NCBI RefSeq assembly: GCF_900095205.1
Contig: NZ_LT606951.1
Coordinates: forward strand, 1,870,416 to 1,934,415
Direction: 5' to 3'
Length of the DNA stretch: 64,000 nt
Source: Polynucleobacter necessarius
Lineage (GTDB): Bacteria > Pseudomonadota > Gammaproteobacteria > Burkholderiales > Burkholderiaceae
Below, piece by piece: positions 1 to 10,046 of this stretch; within the stretch, counting starts at the first letter, position 1, and every line of letters starts with the position of its first letter. The position numbers and the translations under genes are program-made. The notes beneath the pieces are model-generated. The model was not told the origin of the DNA, did no database searches, and was given only the letters and a program-made list of their open reading frames with translations.

Positions 1-627
1 CTGTAAGTTACCAACACCACCCGAAGCGATTACCGGAACTGAAACTGCATCACTGACTGCTGCGGTCAAAGGTAAGTCAAAGCCATCTTTACTGCCATCA
101 CGGTTCATACTAGTTAGTAGAATTTCACCAGTTCCGCGTTTGGCGACCTCTTTAGCCCATTCCACAACATCCATTCCAGTGGCCGTTCTGCCTCCATGGG
201 TGAATACTTCCCAATTTCCAGAATCCGTTTGTTTTGCATCAATCGCTACCACTATGCACTGCGAGCCATAGTAAGCAGCGGCATCCGATACCAAATCTGG
301 GTTAGCTACCGCAGAGGAATTCATGCTGACTTTATCTGCACCAGCATTGAGTAATCGACGCACGTCTGCAACTGCACGCACTCCGCCACCTACCGTTAAG
401 GGAATGAATACTTGTGATGCAACATCCTCAATGATGTGCAAAATAAGATCGCGGCCGTCAGAGGTGGCGGTAATATCCAAAAACGTCAGCTCGTCTGCAC
501 CTTGAGTGTCATATCGTTTAGCAATCTCAACGGGATCGCCTGCATCACGCAGACCTACAAAGTTCACACCCTTAACTACACGCCCTGCAGTGACATCAAG
601 ACAAGGAATGATTCTTTTAGTTAACAC
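1..627 (-). CDS. hisF: HisF, imidazole glycerol phosphate synthase cyclase subunit (3' end outside window)
   Basis: HisF pairs with HisH and turns PRFAR plus ammonia into imidazole glycerol phosphate and AICAR in cytoplasmic histidine synthesis. Reading the minus strand from a GTG at 627 gives a (beta/alpha)8-barrel protein: IIPCLDV with its catalytic Asp near residue 11, [10 protein letters not shown], then TVGGGVR, VAIDAKQ and [10 protein letters not shown] further on. About 209 codons are in the window with no internal stop; the C-terminus lies before position 1. The GTG start overlaps the hisA stop by one base (TAGTG), which indicates translational coupling and fixes the start. Confidence 0.95.
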   Translation of the reverse strand, partial: MLTKRIIPCLDVTAGRVVKGVNFVGLRDAGDPVEIAKRYDTQGADELTFLDITATSDGRDLILHIIEDVASQVFIPLTVGGGVRAVADVRRLLNAGADKVSMNSSAVANPDLVSDAAAYYGSQCIVVAIDAKQTDSGNWEVFTHGGRTATGMDVVEWAKEVAKRGTGEILLTSMNRDGSKDGFDLPLTAAVSDAVSVPVIASGGVGNLQ

Positions 628-1388
628 TAGATAATTTTCTTTTGATATTTAAGCGTCAACTCATCAGCGTATTTTTGTGCGGCTGCCAGATCAAGATCTC
701 CAGTATAAATAGAGCGACCAGCAATCACGCCCATGACACCTTCTTCTTCCGCTTTGCATAGTGCATCAATATCTTGGTTATTTGACAGCCCACCACTCAC
801 AATCACAGGAATGCGTATCGCCTGAGCCAACTTGACAGTAGCGTCAATATTGACGCCCTTTAGCATCCCATCACGACCAATGTCGGTATAAATAACCGCC
901 TCTACACCCCAGTCTTCAAACTTTTTAGCGAGATCAATCACTTCATGACCCATGATTTTGCTCCAACCATCGGTGGCAACCTTACCATCACGCGCATCTA
1001 AGCCAACCATGACGTGCCCTGGAAATGCAGTGCAAGCGTCTTGCACAAAACCTGGATTTTTAACAGCTGCGGTCCCAATAATGACAGTACTGATGCCATC
1101 ATCCAATAATCTCTCTATGGTCTCGAAATCGCGTATACCGCCACCGAGTTGAACTGGAATTTCGTCCCCCACTGCCTTCAGAATCGATTTAATCGCAGAC
1201 TCATTTTTGAGCTTACCTGCAAATGCCCCATTCAGATCAACCAAATGTAGACGTCGCGCCCCTTTGCTAATCCAGTGCGCCGCCATTGCACCTGGGTCTT
1301 CAGAAAAAACAGTGGCTTTATCCATATCACCTTGTTCGAGTCGAACACAGTAGCCGTCTTTAAGATCAATTGCGGGAATCAGCAGCAT
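627..1388 (-). CDS. hisA: HisA, ProFAR isomerase
   Basis: HisA performs the Amadori rearrangement of ProFAR to PRFAR, the step before HisHF. The 253-residue protein is full length for the family. It has the N-terminal IPAIDLKDG with catalytic Asp8, the second catalytic Asp at about 131 in GLDARDG, and the phosphate-binding loops LGGGIRDF and VSGGLS. It sits 18 bases after hisH and its stop overlaps the hisF start, so the three genes form one translational unit on the minus strand. No lesion is visible. Confidence 0.97.
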   Translation of the reverse strand: MLLIPAIDLKDGYCVRLEQGDMDKATVFSEDPGAMAAHWISKGARRLHLVDLNGAFAGKLKNESAIKSILKAVGDEIPVQLGGGIRDFETIERLLDDGISTVIIGTAAVKNPGFVQDACTAFPGHVMVGLDARDGKVATDGWSKIMGHEVIDLAKKFEDWGVEAVIYTDIGRDGMLKGVNIDATVKLAQAIRIPVIVSGGLSNNQDIDALCKAEEEGVMGVIAGRSIYTGDLDLAAAQKYADELTLKYQKKII

Positions 1389-1406
1389 AGCAAAAAGATA
1401 AAAATA

Positions 1407-2069
1407 TTAAGGTTGCCAAGAAACAAAATTTTTATAAAGCTTCAATCCGTATTCTGCACTTTTTTCTGGATGAAATTGGGTTACGAAAATATTATTTCGC
1501 GCCACAGCAGAAGTAAACCAATTGCCATATTCAGTAGAGCCGACGACATCCTCATTGCGTTGCGGCACAACAAAGTAGCTATGTACAAAATAAAAGCTTG
1601 TTAGGTCAGGAATGCCATCCCACAAGGGGTGCTTACGATCCTGGCGTACTTGATTCCAACCCATATGTGGCACCTTATAGGCTGACCCATCAGATTGCTT
1701 CTTGCCAGCCAATTCAAAGCGACGAACTTCACCAGGCAGTAAGCCCAAACATAGCGTCCATTGATCAACCCCATTGCCACGCACTTCAGAGCTTTGATCA
1801 AACAGCATTTGCTCGCCTACACAAACACCCAAGAAAGGCTTGGATTTGGATATCTCAAGCAACGCCTCCAATAATCCCGATTCGGTCAAATGCCTCATGC
1901 AATCTGGCATTGCTCCTTGACCAGGTAAAACCACTCGATCAGCCGAACGAATTTCTTCTGGCTGATGAGCAATCAATATATTGTCATCAGGGGCAACATG
2001 ATGAAATGCCTGAAACACGGAACGGAGATTACCCATTCCATAGTCGACGATCGCAATGGTTTGCGCCAA
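1407..2069 (-). CDS. hisH: HisH, glutamine amidotransferase subunit of IGP synthase
   Basis: HisH hydrolyses glutamine and channels ammonia to HisF. The 220-residue class I amidotransferase shows the complete triad: nucleophile Cys at about 83 in GVCVGEQ, and His200 and Glu202 in TQFHPEKS. The N-terminal IVDYGMGNL and the [12 protein letters not shown] oxyanion region are typical. It lies 51 bases downstream of hisB on the same strand. The sequence looks intact and functional. Confidence 0.97.
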   Translation of the reverse strand: MAQTIAIVDYGMGNLRSVFQAFHHVAPDDNILIAHQPEEIRSADRVVLPGQGAMPDCMRHLTESGLLEALLEISKSKPFLGVCVGEQMLFDQSSEVRGNGVDQWTLCLGLLPGEVRRFELAGKKQSDGSAYKVPHMGWNQVRQDRKHPLWDGIPDLTSFYFVHSYFVVPQRNEDVVGSTEYGNWFTSAVARNNIFVTQFHPEKSAEYGLKLYKNFVSWQP

Positions 2070-2120
2070 AATTGAGCCTATCTTTGCTTTTATATCTATT
2101 GGGCAACTAGAAGATCTAGA

Positions 2121-2708
2121 TTAGAGGCTGCCTTTGGTTGATGGAATGGAACCAGAAGCACGAGGATCAACTGCCAAGGCCATACGCAAAGCACGTCCAA
2201 AGGCCTTGAACACGGTTTCGATCTGGTGATGAGCGTTAATACCACGCAAATTATCGATATGTAAGGTCACTCCTGCGTGGTTCACAAAACCACGAAAAAA
2301 CTCAATGCTGAGATCTACATCGAAATCTCCAACGCGTGCACGAGTAAAGGGAACATTAAATTCCAAACCTGGGCGGCCAGAGAAATCAATCACGACACGC
2401 GATAGGGTTTCGTCCAAAGGAACATAGGAATGTCCATAACGGGTTATGCCTGCTTTATCTCCAACTGCTTTAGCAAAGGCCTGCCCCAAGGTAATTCCCA
2501 CATCTTCAACAGTGTGATGGTCATCAATATGGGTATCGCCATTGGCTACGACTTTGAGGTCGATCATGCCGTGACGGGCAATTTGATCCAACATATGATC
2601 TAGGAAAGGAGCGCCGGAAGCTAGCTCAGCCTTACCGGTACCATCTAAATTGATGGAAATCTGAATTTTGGTTTCCGAAGTGTTTCGGGTAACGGCGGCT
2701 TGCCGCAT
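2121..2708 (-). CDS. hisB: HisB, imidazoleglycerol-phosphate dehydratase
   Basis: This is the manganese-dependent dehydratase that makes imidazole acetol phosphate. At 195 residues it is the single-domain form, without the phosphatase domain found in enteric HisB. Both metal-binding motifs are present: DDHHTVED (His64, His65, Glu68) and NAHHQIE (His160, His161, Glu164). It heads the hisB-hisH-hisA-hisF unit. Its start faces the start of hisC across a 116-base AT-rich gap (2709-2824), which must hold any promoters for both directions. Confidence 0.96.
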   Translation of the reverse strand: MRQAAVTRNTSETKIQISINLDGTGKAELASGAPFLDHMLDQIARHGMIDLKVVANGDTHIDDHHTVEDVGITLGQAFAKAVGDKAGITRYGHSYVPLDETLSRVVIDFSGRPGLEFNVPFTRARVGDFDVDLSIEFFRGFVNHAGVTLHIDNLRGINAHHQIETVFKAFGRALRMALAVDPRASGSIPSTKGSL

Positions 2709-2824
2709 GTTTCATTGCGCCGCGAGGCGAAGTGTTGATTGGAGCATCATAATATCATTCCTAGAGAAGATATAAATATCGATATTGCTGTACTTTTATC
2801 CCGTTTTTTGACCTGAGAACCCTC

Positions 2825-3891
2825 ATGAGCCGTTTTTGGAGCCCTGTTGTTCAAACCCTAACCCCTTACATTCCAGGGGAGCAACCGCAATTGCAGCGGC
2901 TTATCAAACTCAACACCAATGAAAGTCCATATGGTCCTTCGACAAAAGCGCTTGCCGCGATCGAAAGTCAAAATACTGCAAATTTACGGCTTTACCCAGA
3001 TCCAGAGGGCGCAGCCCTTAAGCAGGCAATCGCCAAACTACACAACGTAGGCCCTAAGCAAGTTTTTTAGGCAATGGTTCAGATGAAGTTTTAGCCCATA
3101 TATTTGCTGGTCTTCTAAAACAAAGTAAACCTATTCACTTTCCAGATATCACTTATAGCTTCTATCCGGTCTACTGCAAGCTTTTTGGAATTGACTATCA
3201 AACTGTTCCTTTAAATGAAAAGTTTGAAATCAATACTGCTGACTACAAGACTCCTAACGGTGGAGTTATTTTCCCGAACCCGAATGCCCCTACTGGCAGA
3301 TCTATTCCTCGCTCAGAAATAGAAGCTTTACTAGCGTGTAATAAAGATTCCGTAGTTGTAATTGATGAAGCTTACGTAGATTACGGCACTGAATCTTGTA
3401 TTCCTTTGTTGCGCGGCGACAAATGCCCTGAAAATCTATTGGTAGTTCATACACTTTCTAAATCTCGTGCCCTAGCCGGACTACGTGTTGGTTTTGCTGT
3501 AGGCCATCCAGACTTAATTGAAGGTTTAGAGCGAGTCAAGAACAGTTTTAATTCCTATCCACTGGGACGTCTTGCACAGGCTGGAGCGATTGCAGCAATT
3601 GAAGATCAAGCGCATCTTGAGGAAACATCTGCCAAAGTTGTTCAAACGCGCGCAAAATTAATTGAGCAACTCAATGCATTCGGCTTTGAAACTTTGCCTT
3701 CAACTGCAAACTTTATTTTCACGCGTCATCCACAGCATGCTGGCGCCAAGCTTTATCAAGCCTTACGTGATCTGGGCATCATCGTGCGCCACTTTAAGTC
3801 ACCACGTATTGAAGAGTTTTTACGCATCACCATTGGTACAGATGAACAAAGCGGTGAACTTGTCGCCGCCCTAAAAGAAATCTTAAATTAA
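2825..3891 (+). pseudogene. hisC: HisC, histidinol-phosphate aminotransferase, single frameshift
   Basis: HisC transfers an amino group from glutamate to imidazole acetol phosphate using PLP. The plus-strand frame from ATG 2825 runs through [11 protein letters not shown] and LRLYPDPEG and stops at 3070. The next frame continues the same protein without loss ([25 protein letters not shown] and the PLP lysine in [10 protein letters not shown]) to the stop at 3891. The break is in the six-T run at 3063-3068, where seven Ts would read Val-Phe-Leu-Gly-Asn-Gly. It is the only lesion seen. It is also the only his gene here on plus, unlike the usual Burkholderiales order. Polymerase slippage on the run could restore some product. 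Confidence 0.88.
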
Positions 3892-3894
3892 GTT

Positions 3895-3926
3895 TTAAAG
3901 AAGTAAAGCTGAGCTTACTTCTTTAA
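3895..3926. repeat. 12-bp perfect inverted repeat between the hisC and hisD 3' ends
   Basis: The arms TTAAAGAAGTAA (3895-3906) and TTACTTCTTTAA (3915-3926) are perfect inverted copies around an 8-base loop. The right arm is the last codons and stop of hisD (Leu-Lys-Lys-stop); the left arm lies just after the hisC stop. No T-tract follows on either strand, so a standard bidirectional terminator is doubtful. It could be the scar of a local inversion of hisC. Confidence 0.75.
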
Positions 3927-5234
3927 GCGCATCTCGGCGGCACGCGCATGAGCTTGTAAACCTTCACCATGGGCCAAAGTGCTAGCAACAGCCCCCAACG
4001 TTTGAGCGCCTGCCTCACTTACTTCAATCATGCTAGAACGCTTAATAAAGCCATATACACCCAAGGGTGATGAGAAACGTGCAGTACGAGCGGTTGGTAA
4101 TACGTGATTTGGACCAGCACAATAATCACCGAGTGATTCGCTAGTGTAGTTCCCCATAAAGATGGCACCAGCATGACGAATTTTCTCTGCCCACTTGCGT
4201 GGCTCAAGGGCGCAAATTTCTAAGTGCTCTGCCGCAATCGCATTCGCAATGTCACAAGCTTCCGACATATCTTCTACTTGAATCAATAGCGCGCGGTTAC
4301 TTAAAGAAGCTTCGATGACCTTTACTCGTAGCATTTCTGGAAGTAACTTATTAATACTTGCTTGCACCTGCTCAATAAATAGAGAATTCGGACATAACAA
4401 AATCGATTGCGCTTGCTCGTCATGCTCTGCCTGAGAAAACAAATCCATCGCAACCCAATCTGGATTACTTGAACCATCACAGAGAACTAGAATTTCTGAG
4501 GGACCCGCAATCATATCGATACCCACGGTGCCAAATACCCTTCGCTTGGCAGCAGCGACATATGCGTTTCCAGGTCCAACAATTTTGTCGACTGAAGGAA
4601 TTGTTTGAGTTCCATAAGCCAATGCTCCAACCGCTTGTGCGCCGCCAATCGTGAAGACACGATCGACACCAGCAAGATAAGCTGCCGCTAAAACTAATGG
4701 ATTACGGGCGCCATCTGGAGTAGGCGCGACCATAATGACTTCGGCAACACCAGCCACTTTTGCAGGAATCGCATTCATCAAGACAGAAGATAAGTAGGCT
4801 GCTTTTCCGCCAGGAACATATATCCCTACGCGATCTAAAGCAGTGACTTTTTGTCCTAAGCGTGTACCGTCTGCCTCCTCATATTCCCAAGAATAGCAAC
4901 CCACCTCAATCTTTTGTCTCTCGTGATACGCACGAACTCTTTGCGCCGAGATATCTAAAGCATTTTTCTGCTCGGAAGATAATGAGCTGTAGGCTTGCTC
5001 TAAATCTTTGCGAGGAATTTCTAATTCGGAAACGCTTCCAACATTCAAACGATCGAACTGGTTTGTAAAACTTAAAACCGCTTCATCGCCTTTGTTTTTT
5101 ACTGCCGCCAGAATCTGAACGACCGCAGAATCTATTGCCTCATCATCAGCTGTTGGCAACGAAAGGCTGGACAACAGAATTTCTCTGAAGTCCACATCCT
5201 TGCTATTGAGGCGTTTAATTCGAACTGAGAACAT
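3915..5234 (-). CDS. hisD: HisD, histidinol dehydrogenase
   Basis: HisD carries out the last two oxidations, from L-histidinol to L-histidine, with NAD and zinc. The 439-residue protein is full length. It shows [19 protein letters not shown], the [14 protein letters not shown] and [10 protein letters not shown] segments, [10 protein letters not shown], and AAEHLEIC with the catalytic Glu-His region. It lies 28 bases downstream of hisG on minus and converges with hisC. No frameshift or missing motif was seen. Confidence 0.97.
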   Translation of the reverse strand: MFSVRIKRLNSKDVDFREILLSSLSLPTADDEAIDSAVVQILAAVKNKGDEAVLSFTNQFDRLNVGSVSELEIPRKDLEQAYSSLSSEQKNALDISAQRVRAYHERQKIEVGCYSWEYEEADGTRLGQKVTALDRVGIYVPGGKAAYLSSVLMNAIPAKVAGVAEVIMVAPTPDGARNPLVLAAAYLAGVDRVFTIGGAQAVGALAYGTQTIPSVDKIVGPGNAYVAAAKRRVFGTVGIDMIAGPSEILVLCDGSSNPDWVAMDLFSQAEHDEQAQSILLCPNSLFIEQVQASINKLLPEMLRVKVIEASLSNRALLIQVEDMSEACDIANAIAAEHLEICALEPRKWAEKIRHAGAIFMGNYTSESLGDYCAGPNHVLPTARTARFSSPLGVYGFIKRSSMIEVSEAGAQTLGAVASTLAHGEGLQAHARAAEMRLKK

Positions 5235-5262
5235 GGCTTATAAAGTGAGGACGATCTTTTGC

Positions 5263-5889
5263 CTATTTCAATAAGTCAAAAATAAGCTGCAATTGTGCGC
5301 GCTTACGTTTGTAGGAGGCTTGATTGACTACTAAGCGAGCACTAATATCAGCAATCGGCTCAACCTCAATCAAACCATTCGCTTTAAGCGTATTTCCAGT
5401 GGACACCAAGTCGACGATCGCATCTGCCAAACCTATCAAAGGCGCAAGTTCCATTGATCCATAAAGCTGAATCGTGTCGATATGCACGCCTTTATTGGCA
5501 AAGTGGTCACGTGCACAATTGACGTACTTGGTTGCTACTTTTAAGCGCGAGCCCTGCTTTACTGCAGCAGCGTAATCAAAGCCCTCGCGCACTGCAACAG
5601 ACATACGACACTTTGCAATATCTAAGTCATAGGGAACATACAAACCATCAGCACCCTTTTCCATTAGCACGTCTAAACCAGCAACACCAAAATCTGCCCC
5701 ACCAAATTGCACATAGGTAGGCACATCTGATGCACGAACAATAACTAAGCGCACATCTGGATTGGTAGTCTCAATGATGAGTTTGCGTGACTTCTCAGGA
5801 TCTTCCAGCGGCACGATGCCAACCTTGGATAAGATTTCTGCGGTCTCTTCGAAGATGCGCCCTTTGGAGAGGGCTAAAGTCAATTTCAT
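5263..5889 (-). CDS. hisG: HisG, ATP phosphoribosyltransferase (short form)
   Basis: HisG condenses ATP and PRPP in the first, feedback-controlled step of histidine synthesis. The 208-residue protein is the short form, which lacks the C-terminal regulatory domain and is known to need HisZ as a partner; hisZ is not in this window. Visible motifs include the N-terminal [19 protein letters not shown] and the PRPP-binding loop [18 protein letters not shown]. It is 20 bases downstream of murA, as in other Burkholderiales. Confidence 0.96.
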   Translation of the reverse strand: MKLTLALSKGRIFEETAEILSKVGIVPLEDPEKSRKLIIETTNPDVRLVIVRASDVPTYVQFGGADFGVAGLDVLMEKGADGLYVPYDLDIAKCRMSVAVREGFDYAAAVKQGSRLKVATKYVNCARDHFANKGVHIDTIQLYGSMELAPLIGLADAIVDLVSTGNTLKANGLIEVEPIADISARLVVNQASYKRKRAQLQLIFDLLK

Positions 5890-5909
5890 GGACTAATTAT
5901 CCATCAGCC

Positions 5910-7184
5910 TTACTTCACGCGCTCGATGTTGGCACCCAAGAGGGTTAATTTCTGCTCCATACGGTCATAACCACGATCCAAATGGTAAATACGATCCACT
6001 TGGGTTTCGCCTTGAGCGGCTAATCCTGCAATCACTAAGCTAGCCGAAGCCCGCAGATCCGTAGCCATCACAATTGCACCCGAAAGCTTTTCCACCCCCT
6101 GAGCTATCGCTGTATTGCCTTCAATAGCGATGTCAGCCCCCAAGCGGTTGAGCTCTTGAACATGCATAAAGCGGTTCTCAAAAATGGTTTCGGTAATCGT
6201 TGAGCTACCCATTGCAATTGCATTCACAGTCATGAGTTGCGCCTGCATATCGGTTGGAAAGGCCGGATATTCAGATGTTCGGAAATTAACTGCTTTTGGA
6301 CGATCTTGCATTGAAGCCTTAATCCAATCTGGACCAATCTCCATCTGAAGACCCGCTTCTTTTAACTTGACGATCACCGCCTCTAAAGTATCAGGACGAC
6401 AATGCTTTACGGTGATCTCACCACCAGTTGCAGCTACTGCACACAAGAAAGTACCAGCCTCGATACGATCTGGAATAACTGAATGTTCAGCGCCGTGAAG
6501 TCTTTCAACCCCATCAATCACGAGTCGATCCGTTCCAATACCAGCAATCTTAGCGCCCATCTTGACTAGCAATTCTGCCAAATCACCTACTTCTGGTTCG
6601 CGAGCCGCGTTTTCTAAAATCGTTGTTCCAGATGCTAAAGTGGCTGCCATCAATAAATTTTCTGTGCCGGTAACAGTAATCATATCGGTCAGAATCGAAG
6701 CCCCCTGAAGACGCCCAGACTCAGCATTCGTATCCGCCTGTATATAGCCACTCTTAATTTTGATGCTGGCGCCCATCGCCTTCAGACCCTTGATATGCTG
6801 GTCTACTGGCCGCGCACCAATAGCACAGCCACCCGGCAATGAAACCTTAGCGCTATGCATTCTGGCTAAGAGTGGCCCAAGAACTAAAATGGAAGCGCGC
6901 ATGGTCTTCACCATTTCATAAGTAGCTTCTGAGCTTTTAATCACTGCAGCACATAAAACCATGTGACTACGATCACCTGCGTTAGGAAAATCAACCGTTA
7001 CACCGATCTCTTGCAGAAGCTTGAGCATCGTACGAACATCTTGCAAGTCAGGAACATTGCGTAATACCACTGGTTGATCAGTTAACAGACAAGCACACAG
7101 AATTGGCAAGGCTGCATTTTTAGCGCCAGCAATAATCACCTCTCCATTAAGCGAGGTTCCGCCAACCATTCGTAATTTATCCAT
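5910..7184 (-). CDS. murA: MurA, UDP-N-acetylglucosamine 1-carboxyvinyltransferase
   Basis: MurA adds enolpyruvate from PEP to UDP-GlcNAc, the first committed step of peptidoglycan synthesis in the cytoplasm and the fosfomycin target. The 424-residue protein has Lys22 in AGAKNAALP and the PEP-attacking, fosfomycin-reactive Cys120 in [15 protein letters not shown], so it is predicted to be fosfomycin-sensitive. [13 protein letters not shown] and [10 protein letters not shown] segments are present near the end. It lies between the bolA-like gene and hisG, all on minus. Confidence 0.97.
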   Translation of the reverse strand: MDKLRMVGGTSLNGEVIIAGAKNAALPILCACLLTDQPVVLRNVPDLQDVRTMLKLLQEIGVTVDFPNAGDRSHMVLCAAVIKSSEATYEMVKTMRASILVLGPLLARMHSAKVSLPGGCAIGARPVDQHIKGLKAMGASIKIKSGYIQADTNAESGRLQGASILTDMITVTGTENLLMAATLASGTTILENAAREPEVGDLAELLVKMGAKIAGIGTDRLVIDGVERLHGAEHSVIPDRIEAGTFLCAVAATGGEITVKHCRPDTLEAVIVKLKEAGLQMEIGPDWIKASMQDRPKAVNFRTSEYPAFPTDMQAQLMTVNAIAMGSSTITETIFENRFMHVQELNRLGADIAIEGNTAIAQGVEKLSGAIVMATDLRASASLVIAGLAAQGETQVDRIYHLDRGYDRMEQKLTLLGANIERVK

Positions 7185-7226
7185 GAAACGATTCCAGTTA
7201 AATCTTAGTAATTAAATATGCAATGC

Positions 7227-7475
7227 TTATGCTGCTTGATTCTGTGCAAACTCTTCAGGCGTAAATGCTTTAATAGATAAGGCGTGGACCTCTACCTTCA
7301 TGCGAGCACCCATAGCTCCATATACCAATTGGTGACGCTGCACTAAACGCTTGCCTTCAAACTCAGGACTCACAATGGTTGCAAAAAAATGTTGCCCATC
7401 GCCCTCAACCTGAATATGAGTACATTGAATACCTTGCTTAATGTAGCTTTCTATTTGTTCTGGGGTTGGTAGCAT
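7227..7475 (-). CDS. BolA/IbaG-family protein
   Basis: An 82-residue protein of the BolA/IbaG fold. Members partner with monothiol glutaredoxins and take part in iron-sulfur or redox handling; IbaG-type members often sit beside murA, as here. The conserved VQRHQLVYGAMG stretch contains the invariant His used in cluster binding by the family, followed by VHALSIKAFTPEE. It is 42 bases upstream of murA. Its transcription may once have continued from the broken ABC exporter genes. Confidence 0.88.
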   Translation of the reverse strand: MLPTPEQIESYIKQGIQCTHIQVEGDGQHFFATIVSPEFEGKRLVQRHQLVYGAMGARMKVEVHALSIKAFTPEEFAQNQAA

Positions 7476-7505
7476 TGAGCCTCCTAATAAACACAGTATG
7501 AATAA

Positions 7506-8298
7506 TTAGTAACGGAGCTTATAGCCATTTTGTAGCAGGCGCAAAGCAATAGCTGAGACTGCTATGAAAAAAAACAGAATACGATTGCCAAGCTACCCCC
7601 AAGGGGAGTTATCCGAAACACCAAAGAAACCCATAACGAAAGCCATCGATCATATAAAAGAAGGGATTGAAGTGGGATACAACTTGCCATGCTGATGGTA
7701 AAGAATGAATAGAGTAGAAAACACCCGACAACATAGTTGCAGGCATGATGATGAAGTTCTGAAAAGCAGCCAACTGATCATATTTATCAGCCCAAATACC
7801 CGCTATTAATCCTAGACTTCCCAAGATTGCAGCGCCTAAGAAGGCGAATACTAAAACCCATAACAGATATTCTAGAGATGGTGTCGCAAACCACATCGTA
7901 ATGAGCAATACGCCTAGATCGACAACAATTCCTCTAAACACTGCCGCAAGAATATAAGCTGAATAAAACTCAAAATGACTTAAGGGCGCCAATAAAACAA
8001 ATACTAAATTTCCAGTGACTTTTGACTGAATTAAAGATGAGGAAGTATTTGCAAAAGCATTCTGCAAAACACTCATCATTACCAAGCCTGGGATTAAGAA
8101 GGTTGTGTAACTTAAACGACCATAAACTTCTCTACCCTCTAGCACATGGCCAAAGATCATTAAATAAAGCACTGCCGTAAGAACTGGTGCTGCGACTGTC
8201 TGAAAAGCAACCTTATAAAAGCGCTTTATTTCCTTAAATAAAAGGGTGGGAAAGCCGCTACCATACTCCAAAGCAGGTCGATTAAGACCATGCTTCAT
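7506..8298 (-). pseudogene. ABC-2 type transporter permease, broken C-terminus
   Basis: This was an inner-membrane permease of the YadH/NodJ-like ABC-2 family. The open frame covers 229 residues with several hydrophobic segments (TVAAPVLTAVLYLMIFGHV, TTFLIPGLVMMSVL, LSGVFYSIHSLP) and stops early at 7609. A one-base insertion in the GGG run near 7630-7632 causes this. The restored frame reads GFFGVSDNSPWG, meets a TAG at 7593-7595, then continues ILFFFIAVSAIALRLLQNGYKLRY-like to TAA at 7506. The last membrane segment is therefore lost, with two independent lesions. Its ATPase partner is also broken. Confidence 0.87.
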
Positions 8299-9058
8299 CG
8301 AACGCCCCCAGACATGATGTTGACGAAGACTTCTTCCAAATCAGTTTTGCCTTCGCCATCTTTTTTTACGGAACCATAAAGACTTAATAAGTTAGCAGTG
8401 GTATCTAGAGCCACAATCCTACCTTGCTTAAGCATAGCAATTCGCTGACATAAAGCTTCGGCCTCTTCCAAGTAATGGGTAGTCAACACAATGGTGTGTC
8501 CGTCTTGATTCAATCGACTAATAAAGTGCCATAGTGATTGACGCAATTCAACATCAACACACCAGCAGCAGGCTCATCCAAAATAATCACCGGTGGACAA
8601 TGAACCAAGGCCTGAGCAACTAGGACACGGCGCTTCATGCCGTCCGATAAAGAGCGCATATTACTATCCGCCTTAGAAGTGAGATCAAGATTGGCCATGA
8701 TTTCATCGATCCATGCTTCGTTATTACGAATACCAAAATAACCAGACTGAAACTGCAAAGTCTCTCGCACAGTAAAAAATGGATCGAACACGAGCTCCTG
8801 GGGAACTACCCCAAGCATGCGCCGCGCTTCACGAAAGGTCTTCTGTACATCAGCAGCACCCATAATTGCTGCATGCCCATGGGAGGGCTTCACTAAGCCA
8901 GCCAAAATTGAAATTAAGGTGGTCTTACCTGCTCCATTGGGGCCTAGCAAGCCAAAAAACTCGCCCGGCTCGATGACTAAAGAAACATCATCCAAAGCCT
9001 GAAGCGCTTCGTACTGCTTCGATATACTTTGAATCGATATTGCTGAATGCATTGTCAT
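8295..9058 (-). pseudogene. ABC transporter ATP-binding protein (YadG/CcmA-like), frameshifted
   Basis: This was the ATPase of the adjacent ABC-2 exporter. The N-terminal frame (8510-9058) has Walker A GPNGAGKTT, the signature LSDGMKRR and Walker B VIILDEPAAG. The C-terminal frame (8295-8546) carries the H-loop region TIVLTTHYLEEAEALC. The join near 8556-8563 has two extra bases: GCT-GGT-GTT-GAT has become GCTGGTGTGTTGAT, shifting the frame just after Walker B. The 764-base span is two bases more than a whole number of codons, which fits one 2-nt duplication. The ATG at 9058 overlaps the mlaB stop, so it was the tail of the mla operon. Confidence 0.9.
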
Positions 9059-9333
9059 TGCAAGCCTAGCAATACGGCTACGCCATAAACGCCAGCTAAG
9101 ACCTTTAGTTTTTCTGGGGCACCTTCAATCGAAATGGATTGACCATCTGCCATGAGTTTTTTTTGCCATGCCAATAAGACTGTAAGCACCGAAGAATCAA
9201 AATCTTTCAGCGCTGAGCAATCAATTAATCGTAGGTTTACTGAATTCAGCAATCCATCTTTTTGTAACTGCAAAGCATTTTTTTGCGTAACAATAGTTGG
9301 TAAAAGAAAAGGCATATTTTCTATAGCAAGCAA
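9055..9333 (-). CDS. mlaB: MlaB, STAS-domain subunit of the Mla phospholipid transporter
   Basis: A 92-residue STAS-domain protein. MlaB binds MlaF on the cytoplasmic side and stabilises the MlaFEDB complex. The sequence shows NLRLIDCSALKDFDSSVLTVLLAW, the STAS phosphoacceptor-like serine region, and a following alpha/beta stretch. It directly follows mlaC (ATG at 9333 against the mlaC stop at 9334) and overlaps the start of the broken ATPase gene by four bases. The mla context supports the name; sequence alone gives only STAS domain. Confidence 0.85.
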   Translation of the reverse strand: MLAIENMPFLLPTIVTQKNALQLQKDGLLNSVNLRLIDCSALKDFDSSVLTVLLAWQKKLMADGQSISIEGAPEKLKVLAGVYGVAVLLGLQ

Positions 9334-9975
9334 TTAATTGCCTGGCTTAGCAGTGGCTAATTGTTTATTACGGTCTTGCAAAAACTTCACCAAGCCCTCA
9401 ATGCCGTTTTGACTAATTTGGTTCGAGAATTGATTGCGGTAAGCCTCAACCAACCAAACGCCCATAATGTTCATGTCGTAGACCTTCCAACCATTAGCCG
9501 TTTTTTCTAAACGGTAATCTAGAGGTACCGGGTCACCGCGACCTAAAACGACCGTCTTCACAACCACTTCTTTATCGTCTGGCGCTGCACGCAAAGCCTT
9601 AAATTGCACGGTCTGATCGCGTAATTGGCTTAAAGCGCCAGAATAAGTACGAAGCAATAAATTTTTAAATTCCATGGAAAGCTGTGCTTGCTGCTCAGGC
9701 GCTGCCTTTTTCCAATTAGGACCCATCGCCATCTCTGTGGTGCGACGCATATCGGTATAAGGAACAATTTTCTTTTCAACTAAATCCACAATCTTTGGGA
9801 TATTTCCCTTTTGAATATCAGGATCAGATTTAACTGATGTCATTACGTCTGTAACAACCATCTTAATTAAAGCATCAGGAGGTATTGATTGATCAGGAGT
9901 TTGGGCAAAAACAGTGCTGGCAATAAATAAGGTACCTGCCAAAATAAAACTGCAGATTCTTTTAAAGTTTTTCAT
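9334..9975 (-). CDS. mlaC: MlaC, periplasmic phospholipid-binding protein
   Basis: MlaC shuttles phospholipid across the periplasm between the MlaA-porin complex and MlaFEDB. I place the start at ATG 9975, after an AGGAG ribosome site, rather than at 9993. This gives a clean signal peptide (MKNFKRICSFILAG... with cleavage after VFA). The mature part has the Tol_Tol_Ttg2 family pattern: YTDMRRTTEMAMGPNWKKA, FKNLLLRTYSGAL and VYDMNIMGVWLVEAYRNQF. The gene is intact and follows mlaA in the operon. Confidence 0.93.
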   Translation of the reverse strand: MKNFKRICSFILAGTLFIASTVFAQTPDQSIPPDALIKMVVTDVMTSVKSDPDIQKGNIPKIVDLVEKKIVPYTDMRRTTEMAMGPNWKKAAPEQQAQLSMEFKNLLLRTYSGALSQLRDQTVQFKALRAAPDDKEVVVKTVVLGRGDPVPLDYRLEKTANGWKVYDMNIMGVWLVEAYRNQFSNQISQNGIEGLVKFLQDRNKQLATAKPGN

Positions 9976-10046
9976 ATTTCTCCTGCTCACCATCTTTATA
10001 TAAATTGAGACTCATTTTAGTCGCTTCAACCTGCATTAGTTGATGC

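Noticed and set aside
3895..3926. Bidirectional terminator between hisC and hisD
   Set aside because: The stem is AT-rich and no T-tract follows it on either strand, so I list it as a repeat only.
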